Assembly: GCA_033085395.1 (NCBI GenBank)
Contig: JANQBS010000042.1
Span: forward strand, 164,798 to 228,797
Origin: Xanthoparmelia taractica
Lineage: Eukaryota; Ascomycota; Lecanoromycetes; Lecanorales; Parmeliaceae
Length of the DNA stretch: 64,000 nucleotides
Reading direction: 5' to 3'
Shown: in pieces, positions 22,379-32,577 of the stretch
How the letters are laid out: the number at the start of each line of letters is the position of its first letter
Numbering within the stretch: the first letter of the stretch is position 1
Program-made: the position numbers and the translations under genes
Notes under the pieces: model-generated
The model's input: the letters and a program-made list of their open reading frames with translations, nothing else
Databases searched by the model: none
Told to the model about the DNA's origin: nothing

Positions 22379-22406
22379 GCTAGGGTAAGCGAGCCCTTAC
22401 CCTAGC
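22379..22406. other. Perfect 11 bp inverted repeat (GCTAGGGTAAG)
   Basis: GCTAGGGTAAG (22379-22389), six-base loop, CTTACCCTAGC (22396-22406). It lies about 230 bp upstream of the 21515-22149 gene. Could be a regulatory palindrome or a MITE scar; undecided. Confidence 0.5.
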
Positions 22407-23224
22407 TCAGCCCTAAATTCAGGAACAACTTCCGTTCCTTCGACTTACTTGTTGGTACTTAGCAAAAGCCTGCTCGCCTAAATATATCTCACATCTTTGC
22501 GTCCTTTCCCATCCATATACCATTCGCAATCTCTCTTACCATCATATATCGCAAGTCGCAATCCTTTTGCATACATTATACTCATTATTGCCGTAATTTC
22601 AGCCTGCGCCAACCTACTCCCGTATCTCGCAAAAAAAACCACATTGCGCAGATCCCGGCCACGTTGTCTCTGCATTCACCTGCGTTTCAGATCGGCTCTC
22701 TGATCAGATCCCTTTCCCCAAAACAACCTCAGCAAACAAGCGAAAGATACTCATATACAAGTCTGTATTTTTGCCCCAAAATTCTCCCATTCACGCGGCT
22801 GTCTTATCGTGCGCAATCGCCGAAAAGGGCCTTTCAATGATAAGGCATCGCTTACCGCGTAGTTTGGGGGCAATTCGCGTGGTTTCAGAAATAGTTAAGC
22901 TCCAAGCCTCCCAAGTAGGCTAATCGCTTATTGCCCATCATGTGCCCAGCCTTTCATGACGCTAGAGGTAATCGCAATTGTGTGTCTCAGGGATGGATGT
23001 ACACCCGGCTAAGCGTATGCGATCGATGCTTCGTAATGTGTTTATAAGATCCTGCCTTTCCATCTGTACATGAATTCATCAGACCCAGCAACAATCATCC
23101 ACGCACTCACTCCATATCTATTCCATTCTCTCTCTAAAACGCTGTACTATCGCATTCAGTATCCAGTTTTGTTCTCCTTTGCTCCCTTCTTCGCCTTCCT
23201 CTTCCCACACTTCACACACACACA
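22407..23224. other. Intergenic, promoter of the next small ORF at its right end
   Basis: No gene recognised. A TATAAG motif near 23042 and a CT-rich stretch with CACACACACA just before 23225 resemble a fungal promoter and leader. Confidence 0.4.
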
Positions 23225-23437
23225 ATGCCCAAAATCGTCTTCCAGGAACCCTCCTACGACATCCGAGCCCACCGCTCCGCCCGCCGTAAATCCTACGACT
23301 GGGAGCGCCAAGTCCGTCGTCAGAACCTCGTGGGCTCCCTCTCCAGCTGGCTCAAACAGCATACCGCGCCCAAACGATCAAAGCGAAGATCCTCGGCTGC
23401 CAGACGAGACCTGGTGCATTTTTGCCACGAATTTTAG
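23225..23437 (+). CDS. Small basic protein of unknown function (70 aa)
   Basis: Starts MPKIVFQEPSYDIRAHRSAR at an ATG directly behind a (CA)n leader with a TATA-like box about 180 bp upstream. Very rich in Arg and Lys (WLKQHTAPKRSKRRSSAARR). No signal peptide, helix-turn-helix or other domain recognised. May be a real small gene or a chance ORF in GC-rich DNA. Confidence 0.4.
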   Translation: MPKIVFQEPSYDIRAHRSARRKSYDWERQVRRQNLVGSLSSWLKQHTAPKRSKRRSSAARRDLVHFCHEF

Positions 23438-25709
23438 ATGGATACTTGATACTTTTGTGTGCGCGATGCATCGACCAACTGCTTCGTGTTGAGTTGATGG
23501 CGAGTAACCACGACTGGTGCTGGACGCCAGGTCGAAGCTGATACAATTATGCGAGCTGGTCTCGACTTGGTCCGTTGTTTGAGTGAGCGGTGTACGAGTA
23601 TGGGATTACGAAAGCGAGTCAATGGATATTGGGCTGTCGCGGGCATGCGACGGCTGCGGCATATGTGAAATGAGCATGGATATGACCGAAGGAGACCATA
23701 ATTGGCGGTGAGGGATCAAAGCAAGCGCTGGAAGGAGTCGAAACGGACTTTTGTCCTCATCAATACGGTGGACATTTGAGTGGACCGGTTAGATAGGCGA
23801 GGCGGGAAGTGAGGTGATGGTGGTGGTGGGCAAAGTGTACTATTATCCTGTAAGATCAGATCAAGGCATGGAGACTGCTCTTAGCCCAGGAAAACATGTA
23901 CAACATCAAATCTCTACCGAACGTCTCCACTCACCACTGCTTTACCGAAATTTTTCCCTTTCGAGCTGGAGTTTCCCCAAGCGGCTAAAGCGTCACCATC
24001 CCCAAACGACGCATGTCTCAGGTTCAGCACGAGCTCCATGGCCGAACAGAAGCCCCGCACAGTACCCGGCGGGCTACTGTAGTTCGATGTTGTGCTTTGC
24101 CCCTCTTCCCCTCACCCCCATGACCTACCTCGTCGCACCTTCTTTATCGGTTCTGGATAAGGGACCGACCAATCTCTTGCTTCTTAAGGTAGGGCAGTCT
24201 GTTCGGCATCTGAAGCATTACTGGTGACACCGCCGTCCCCGTTCGATCATGCACTCGATTTGAGAAATGGCGCCTTAACCCGCTCCACTTGGCTGGGAGA
24301 GAACCTGGACGCATCATGGCAGTAGACGAGAGTTCGGGGTGTCCGTCCATGTTAGGTTCTTTGAAGTCATCATGCCAGTCCTAAGACGTAGTTGCCCTGG
24401 ATGATCTAGTGCGGCCCAGCCCTTACAAGATAAGGGGCCTATGCGCTACAGACACTGCATCCTCATATGAGCTGTGGGCTCTTCGGGGACGGGCTTAGTG
24501 AGAATCGGGAAAAATCTGCCAGTAGGTACCGGCGCAGAAGTTCAAGTTCTCATATATTGTTCAGCGGGCTTGATCCCACCCGTAGGTTTGCCAAGGTAGC
24601 GCTATTTGAGAAGTCTAGCCTGGCCCTGCATAGTTGATACCCCTCCGGGAGCCCGTAGTGGGATGCAATGACGTTTCTGTGGTAGCAGCCCTGTCTCGTA
24701 TCCCCTGATTAGCTGATCCATACGGCCGCAATATCATTTGTGAATGGATTGTGTTCCCCCTGGCAGGTGTTCTACCCCGTCTCCTAAGCCGTATAAAGCG
24801 ATATCAATATTCTTCCAGCAACGGAAAGAGCGTCATGTGCACGGTCGTTATTCTGGACTCTCATGACCAAGAATACATTGCAAGCATAAGACACACGTCA
24901 CGCAAACCACGAAACATGAAAGCATGGGATACAAGGAGAAGAGATGAGCAGAGGTATATTGGTGAAGAGACCAGTCAACCGATGGACTGACAAAACGGCT
25001 TATTTCCTTGCTCCAAACCACTGAGATATCGGATTTGATGATGGAGATGTGCATTTTCTTACAGGGTGCTGGGACAGAAACCTCTTAATTGCTGCAAGTA
25101 CAAGTCGAGATCTTACTCGGCGCTTTTAACCGAGGACCAGACGAAAAAGTCGCAACGAAAAGACAAAGACCTACCCAGGTCTTGGCGTAAGTCTTGCGAT
25201 TGCGGAGTAAAGTTACATCAATCCTGCAGTAGTGAGGCCTCTACGAGCACCCTAAAGTAGACTCGAAGACCTGAGACTGATGGCTCCCGTTTCTCCGAAA
25301 CGTCTAAGGTGGAAGCCTGTGGAAGGATGTCGCTGAATAGCACATAGGAGTGGTGGCTCAGCATGGTGAATGTTAATGGGTACGCATGGTTTATCCGTCT
25401 GGTGTGTTCAGCCAAATCGGATGCCTTACAAGAAATAGACAACAACCAAGAACCACCATTGTACCAGCGCCATGAGGAATCGAACCTAAAATAATTCTTG
25501 TTGAACCTCCACCGACTGAAAAGTTGGTGTAGCCGAACGGGACCGTACCGTAGATACGAGGAGAACTAAATAGGTGATCGGTTAGAGCATCGCGAAAAAG
25601 GCGTGCATGTGCTCACTTTTCGTAAGCGCGAGGACTTCAAGCGCACCCCTTGCAATCATCTGATAGCATGATGCCTGGTTCCTGACCCAAGAGTCACATC
25701 TTGGCTGTT
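23438..25709. other. 2.3 kb without a recognisable gene
   Basis: Ordinary base composition and many short ORFs on both strands, none with family resemblance or splice logic. A tRNA-like B-box seen near 25478 was rejected. Unlike the RIPed blocks it is not AT-rich. Confidence 0.45.
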
Positions 25710-27426
25710 TCAAGGGATACTGTCACTGTCGCTGAAGCCTTCCCATTCCTGATCTACCAGCTCTTCCGGTCCGGGACTTGTAAGTTGTCTCACAAACCCC
25801 GCGACGAAGAACCCTTGAGTGCCCTCTTCCGTGCCTTTCTCACATCGAATACAAGCTTCAGCTATCTCTTCCTTGCCAATGCTGTCATCTTCGACAACGT
25901 CCGTGCATGCCTCTACATCCCCTCTAATTTTCCAAGCCTTCATCCCAGAAGTCTGGTCTTCTCTTCGTAATATTTGCCAGCCTCTTTCTTGAGCAATTGA
26001 GGAACCTAATGCTTTCATTACAACGTGTTCATTCTCTTCTGCGTAGATAGAGCACGTGGAATAGGTGATCCTTCGAGCATTTGGAAAGTGGAACGCGTGC
26101 AAGAGAAGCTTGAGCTGGAACATTGATAAGGCGGTAAGTCGAGCGGCGAGCTGGTCTGACGGCTTGCCATCGTCGGATGGAATCTCTTCTGGCACATCGT
26201 GAGCAATTGGGGCCGTTTTGGTCATGGTTTTCCTCTTCCGTTTCTTGGATTGCGCCTTGAGTGGGTCACTGCTATTCTTACTAGGAAGGATGACATTCAA
26301 TTGTTCGTCGCGCCCTACGATCCCACTACCCGAGCAGCTCGGGTCCAGCAAAAGCGTACCAATGCCGTCCCAAGGGGCCTTCGCCGGATCAATCTTAAGA
26401 AAGTCTTGCCCAATCTTGGTTATCACAGAATTCTGAGCGCCTGCCCTCCGAATGAGCGTGAGCAAGGTTAAAGCTCGGTCATTGTCCCGCTCGTAAGCAT
26501 AAATCTTGGGTCTTGCTGCAGCTCGACCTTCATGTAGAATGGCTGCAAGATGCGTAGTCTTATTCCCGGGAGCGGCACAAGCGTCCAAGCAATCACCATC
26601 TTCAAGTGTAGGGTGGAGTAGGTAGGCAGGAAAGCATGAAGCTTTGTCTTGAATTATGATCTCTCCATTGAGGTAGGCAGGGGTCTTGGATAAGTCTGTA
26701 GCAGGCGGCAAAGCAAGTAAGTTCGGTATGTGCTTGTCGATATGTATGAGCTTCTCTGCAGAAGACGGATGGTATCTCAGTAGTTCTTCGAGGGACTCCG
26801 TAATCGTGTATCCGGCAAAGGTAGTTCTTAGTTGCTCATCCAAGTCGGACTTGATCAAATTGACTCGCACCCATCGTGGATGAAGCCGGTGTACAAGCCT
26901 AGCTTTGCTTTTAGACCCGGTGACCACACATTCGCCATTGTTTAGCTGCTCTTCTCCAACATCCTTTGCCTCCACATGTGCCCGCAGAGCCTCAATTGTT
27001 TTAAGCCCCTTTCGTAGTCTAGCCTTGGTAAGCTCTGCGTTAAGCCGAGCCTTGTGTCTCTCAACAGCAAGTCGTAGGGGATGCGATGAGGGAGCAGAAA
27101 TGCCACGCTTGGTAAGTAGGAGGTCGTGGACCAGTAAGAGGGCAATATTGGGAGACAGCTACATGGCACGTGGATCCTGAGTCAGTCAGTACCTTCCCAG
27201 CTGGTGGGCGGTTACTCAGACGTACCTTACGCTCAAGCTGCAAGAGCTGAGACTTCTCGATGACTTCGGATAGGACTAAGCTCCATTTCGATGCCTCGCT
27301 CACCACAGCGAAGATCTGCTTTGGGGATGACTTGTGGCCTTTTAAGTTGAAGACCCTGGATTTCAACGAGCCGGCTTGATCTGAACACGGCAACAGTAGA
27401 GGCGCTGCATCGTAGTATAGAGACAT
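25710..27426 (-). CDS. rcm1: 25S rRNA (cytosine-C5)-methyltransferase, NSUN5/Rcm1 family
   Basis: Exons (minus) 27426-27226 and 27158-25710; 549 residues. The N-terminal half carries the PUA-like region typical of Nop2/Sun proteins (WVRVNLIKSDLDEQL). The Rossmann methyltransferase part shows motif I DACAAPGNKTTHLAA, motif IV LLLDPSCSGSG with the releasing Cys, and motif VI ITYSTCSIYAEENE with the catalytic Cys. In yeast Rcm1 methylates one cytosine of 25S rRNA in the nucleolus. A Lys/Arg-rich insert (KKRKRKT) between motifs IV and VI may be a nuclear signal. The 5' flank is only 109 bp long before a transposon begins at 27536. Confidence 0.93.
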
Positions 27427-27533
27427 CTTTACGCTGATACGGCGACTTCATTGGGCCTGGAGAGATATTTGGAAAAGGGCTGGACCTGGAAGCCCCCATA
27501 TAGGTTTACTTGAGGCTCTAAGGTACTCGATAA

Positions 27534-30500
27534 TCCTAGGATATGCACAATCCTAGGATATGCACAATTAGGGCTAGGGTTAGCATCACCAAAATGCCTA
27601 CATCTCATCAATTGACCTCTGCTCAAGTCGCATTATTATTCAATATATTTCTTACTAAAGAATCTTGCCCGTTAAATAAAAATTAACAAAATTTTTAGAA
27701 ATAAGATTATAAAAAAAAAAAATTGAGTGACTATAAAGCTTTATAATTGCACTTTCTATATATAGCGCTTTAGGACGGCTAAATTGTGTCAAAAACACGC
27801 CTTTATTCGACTTATTAATAAATCTCAGCGCGCGAGACTTATTTAGAAGAATATAATACGATAGAGTGGTGAGGCGGAGTGTGATATAGGCCCGTGACGT
27901 AACTTTATCTCTTGTCAGCTTATACTGCCCGTAGCTAATTTAAATAATACTAATAAAGAAGAAGAAGAAGAAGAGATCGTTAATTAGCTATAAGAAAGGA
28001 TTATTAAAGGGAGGTGACTTGATTATAGATAAATAGTTGAATAATAAAAGAATAATTGATTATTAGCGTCTTTTTTCATTGCTAGCAACACTAAAATATC
28101 TAGATATCTAAATATCTATTAAGTCATCGTTTTTTGAGCCTTATTGGCCTCTTACTTCGTGAAAAGACCGATACGATCTCTTCTTCTACTACTTCTTCTT
28201 CTGCTACGTTCTTTACTATCTTTTTAATAATCTTTTCATCTCTTTTATCTCATCCGCCTCGTTTATCTCTTTCACCTCGCTATTGCGACTATAATAAAGC
28301 CTCTTACGATAAGGCCTCTTACAATAAGACCTCCTATAATAAGGCCTCCTACGGTGAGGTCATCTGCTGTGAAGTCTAAGGTGAAGAGAGTCTAAATAAT
28401 CTTAATAAACCTAATATTAAAGATATAGTAGTCTTCTTTTTGACTGGACTTCTACGTTTCTTTTCTTCAAAAATAGTTAAATCAAAACAATATATTCTTC
28501 GAACTTCTTTATCGAATTCTTATTCAGCGATCTTATTTAATCGTCCCTATATAGTCTTAAGACTTAAAACCTATTCTTCGCCCCAGTGTGCCTAGCCACG
28601 CTTTTTCTTATTCTTTTTTCGTTAACCTTCCTTAATAAGATCGCTATTAATGTTTTCAAATAGAACACCCTTTATTAAAGCGAAGCTATATACTTTATCA
28701 AGCTTTTCTATAAGTGCTAGATCTTAATTTCCAGCCTTAATTTATTTAAGTATTTAATTAACTTGCTTGATATTTACTAAGATAAAGAGTACCGATATTA
28801 AGTTATCATTGCTTGCTGTGACTATTACTTCTAAAGGCGAACCTACTTCCTCTAGTTTTGATGCTTTAAGTCTCAATTTATCAAAAACGATTTTAGACTA
28901 TATTAAGAATAGTCCACTCTTTTACCATGCATATTTAATAATCTTTTCTTTTATAACGTTCTTTCTTGCCATCTAAATATATTAAAGAAAATCCGTTTTA
29001 TTCATTAAATAGCCACTCTCAACTCGTATATTCTCCTCGAGATATATACGATATATAATTAATAAAGACTAAAAAAATCTAACATCAAGTGACTAAAGAA
29101 TGTGCGTGATATAGGTAGATAAACATAAGAGGATAATATCGTTGCTAGCACAGAACTATATAACCTTAATACTAACGTATAATGTATGCCCGTCAAATAT
29201 AAGAAGACGATATTATTCTTTAAGCGTCTTTCGAGTCTATGACTCGAAGTATCTATAAAGATAAGTCAAAAGCTATTTATATATATAAAGAAATAACTTA
29301 TATATATCTAACGAATCACTCTAGACCCAAGACGTTATTTATTTAGTTATTTTCACTTATTGCGATATATGCTTTCTTATCCTCTAAGATATTAAATTAG
29401 GTCTTTTTTTAAAGCTTTTTTTTAAAGATAACGAATAGCGAAAGAAGTCTTTCGTCCACGAATATATATTTAATAAAAAAAACTTATTCTCTACTTCTAT
29501 TCTAAGCTTTATATTCTTATATACTATACTTGAAACATATAACTCTAACTTTGCCAGTAGAATTAAGAGTAATCTCTTTTTTATCTATATTATACATATC
29601 TTCCTCCTAAATATTATATTTTTAAATCACGAATTTAATAAGCTAAAATCACCGCAGTAGCTTTATTAAATTATATATTATAGCACGCTCTTTATTTAGT
29701 GACTAACTAAATTAACTCTATAGCTTAAGATAACGTTTTAGAAACATAAATATCTAGTTATAATTTACTAGTCTATGATCCCCTTTATCTATTAGCATTT
29801 TATAGACTATCTCTCTAACACGTGCGACTCTTAGAGACCAACCCCACTCTACTAATTATAGAATTTATAACTATAGAGCTTCCTCCTCTATAGAACTCAA
29901 TTTCTACTTATCTTTATATACTTCTTAATAAGAATAGGTCTTATTATTAATACGGCGATTTAAAGTGAAAGTAATAAGATTATAATATCGTATAATTCGA
30001 TTAATAATAGATTTCTTTTATTAAAAGTCTCTTTTATAGACTAAAAGGACCTAATAGTACTTATTAATTATAAGGGCTAGGCGTTTCTTCTTAGATAGCT
30101 CTTTTAAAGTCATTTTCTTCTTTTGAGTCATTAATAAAGGGAGTAAGGAATATAATTCAGCTATAGTGGAAACTATAAATTAATAAGTTTACTACTTGAC
30201 TTCCTCGATCATCTATATTAATCGATTCGTATATATATATTATTATTTTGAGTAATAGAATATTAATAAAATCTTCAATCGAAATATGAAGAGGTACACG
30301 AATAATAGATGTAGACTTTAAGCTAATTATCTTCAAAATACGCCCTAAGATCGCTCCTTTATAACAGAGTAGCGTAAATTATTAATCGATATTCATTCGA
30401 TATTTTTATATCAGCCCTTTTTTATATATTTCGATAAATACTATAACATTATTATCGCCGATCACGGTTATCTATAAATATAGTTGAAGCGAGATTTATA

Positions 30501-31320
30501 TTATATTTACTATCGAGGATAATTATTAGCGACATTCAATTAATCTCGCCGTCGCTAGATCTTTCTATTATACTCGAGATTTACGTCAATTTTAATCATT
30601 TAAGATTATACTAAGATGCACTTATTATTATACCAGATCATCCATTATTTAACTCGGAGCGAGATATGCATTATAATTAATAACGTATATGTGGAATAGC
30701 GAGATCGAAGATCTATTGCTGCTAGTAGACCTCGTCGCCGAGACGTAATTCTTCGCTCTTCGCTCGGCGCTAGATAATTTTATTTCCGCCGAATCTCACT
30801 CCGTATAGCCTCACCGTCACGTCACAAAACACGTTCTACGACTACGTGCACGTGCCCTACACGTGTCGTAGCTACGTGCGTTGCGTTACAATGATTCCCA
30901 TGGCATTCCAGAATCCAAAAAAAGAAATTCTGGATGCCTATTAAGAATCACGTTAGTAACCACCACATCACGATATTATACGAATATTTGAACTTAAACA
31001 ATAATTTAAATAGTACTCCTAAGAGTAGTAGCCGTTTCATTATCTTCTTGGGCGGAGTACTAGCCCAATCAAAAGCGGTAATAACAGCAAATATTATCAT
31101 CATCATCACAAAAAATCAAGGCAACAGGGGAAATTGAACTCACAGCCTATTATGGCAATTAAAAAGATCTTCCAACTAGATCATACGGCCTCGAATAATA
31201 AGAACGTTCTATTCCAGTAGATATACCAAAAGAATTCAAAAAAGGCAGTATTTTGGTGGGCTAGCCCTAGCCCTAATTGTGCATATCCTAGGATTGTGCA
31301 TATCCTAGGATTAACGAGTA
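27534..31320. mobile_element. 3.8 kb RIP-degraded TIR transposon (TA target duplication)
   Basis: Terminal inverted repeats of about 70 bp at 27536-27605 and 31248-31318 begin CTCGATAATCCTAGG (left) and CTCGTTAATCCTAGG (right, reversed). Each contains CCTAGGATATGCACAAT twice and then TAGGGCTAGGG. Both ends are flanked by TA, the mark of Tc1/mariner/pogo-type transposition. The interior is AT-rich with no surviving ORF, CA/TG-poor, and holds a 15 bp tandem repeat (CCTCTTACRATAAGG, about 28293-28362). The size fits an autonomous element with an eroded transposase gene. Confidence 0.85.
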
Positions 31321-31703
31321 TCTTGCGCCCGAAACCCCAGGGATTTAGCGCCTACTCTATCTCTTGGGAATGGTACCGATGCTGTTCATATAACCCGCAT
31401 TTAAGCAAAGTATCTGTTGTTCAAATGCGCAACTTCACCTTCAGAATGGGGTAACAACGCTGGTGCGGCAGAAGACAGCGGTCTGGCTCATTCATCTCTA
31501 CGCTTATATCCACGTTCTGCAGATGAATGACTCACAAAAAGCGGGTTCCGAAAGGAGCCACGAATAAGCCTATAAAGGATGGATAGTCACTCCGCTTAAT
31601 CTGTCTTCATATCTACTCTCCGCCAGATCCAGTGCTCCTCCAGAGATTGCATTGCTCCCCTCCGGCCCTCAATCGCCTCTACACCATTCCCCACCACTCC
31701 AAA

Positions 31704-32366
31704 ATGTCCTCATCCAACCCACCCTACACCATCGCCTTCCTCCCACCCCCCGGCCCCGCCGTCTTCTCCCTCCCCTCCTCCTCCCAACCACCTGTCCCCT
31801 CCGCCTCCGCACCCATCTCCCAAACCTTCCACGACGCCATCGCAATCCGCGAAGTCGTCTTCATCGACGAACAACACGGCCCCGCCGGCGAAGAAATCGA
31901 CGCCGACGACCCCATTAGCTGGCATTGGGTCCTCTACGTCGCGGGTTCCATCCCAGCCGCTAACATCCGGCTTATACCCGCGCAAGCGCATGCCAACGCT
32001 GATGACGAGAAGGGGGTTGGTGGGCCGAGGTATGAGCATAGCGAGTTGTGGGATGGCAAGGAGCCGTATTTGCAGATTGGGAGGTTGGCGACGAGGAGGG
32101 AGTTTCGCGGGAGGGGGTACGCGAGGGTGTTGATTGAGGAGGCGTTGGGGTGGGCGGGGGGACATCCGGCGGATGTGGTGGGTGATTGGAGGGGTGAGGA
32201 TGGAGGGAAGGCGGTGTGGAAGGGGTTGCTGTTGATTCATGCGCAGGAGAGGTTGGAGGGGTGGTATGGGAGTTTGGGGTGGCGGACTGATAAGGGGTTG
32301 GGGAGGTGGGACGAGGTTGGGATTTGGCATGTAGGGATGTGGAAGAGGGTAGAAATTAAGGGGTAG
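31704..32366 (+). CDS. GNAT-family N-acetyltransferase
   Basis: Single-exon gene of 220 residues; start chosen at the ATG with AAAATGTCC context (MSSSNPPYTIAFLPP). An upstream in-frame start would be a GTG and is not used in fungi. The acetyl-CoA-binding motif A is GRLATRREFRGRGYARVLI (R-x-x-G-x-G/A). The N-terminal part holds IREVVFIDEQHGPAGEEID and SWHWVLYV, the C-terminal part LLLIHAQERLEGWYGSLGW. This is the layout of small fungal GNAT enzymes related to glucosamine-phosphate or general amine acetyltransferases. Substrate unknown; cytosolic by absence of a signal. Confidence 0.85.
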   Translation: MSSSNPPYTIAFLPPPGPAVFSLPSSSQPPVPSASAPISQTFHDAIAIREVVFIDEQHGPAGEEIDADDPISWHWVLYVAGSIPAANIRLIPAQAHANADDEKGVGGPRYEHSELWDGKEPYLQIGRLATRREFRGRGYARVLIEEALGWAGGHPADVVGDWRGEDGGKAVWKGLLLIHAQERLEGWYGSLGWRTDKGLGRWDEVGIWHVGMWKRVEIKG

Positions 32367-32577
32367 AGAAGTGTTAGATGGGAAAGGTGATGCATATATG
32401 TGGGGCGTGTGGGGAGTAGTGGGTTTTGGTCTCCAAGCAGGCTAGGGAGTGGGATTTAGAATATGGACTTGTGGTATATGTGGACCAAAGCCACCTTGCT
32501 GGCATGATTGGCTATGATTATGGTCATAAAATTTGCTAGCAAATGCGAACGCGGTGGAGCCACAGTCTTTCCCACCC

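Noticed and set aside
25440..25545. tRNA-like B-box (GGTTCGATTCC on the minus strand)
   Set aside because: The flanking bases do not form a 7 bp acceptor stem with any upstream segment, and no A-box or anticodon arm is present at the right spacing.
27560..27580. Telomere-like TAGGGCTAGGGTTAG words
   Set aside because: They are inside the terminal inverted repeat of a transposon and are mirrored at 31260; no (TTAGGG)n array exists.
28134..28379. 81-codon plus ORF with NKASYDKASY repeats
   Set aside because: Arises from a 15 bp tandem repeat in RIPed transposon DNA.
31710..32330. 206-codon minus ORF
   Set aside because: Antisense to the GNAT gene; Pro/Gly composition follows from the G-rich sense strand.
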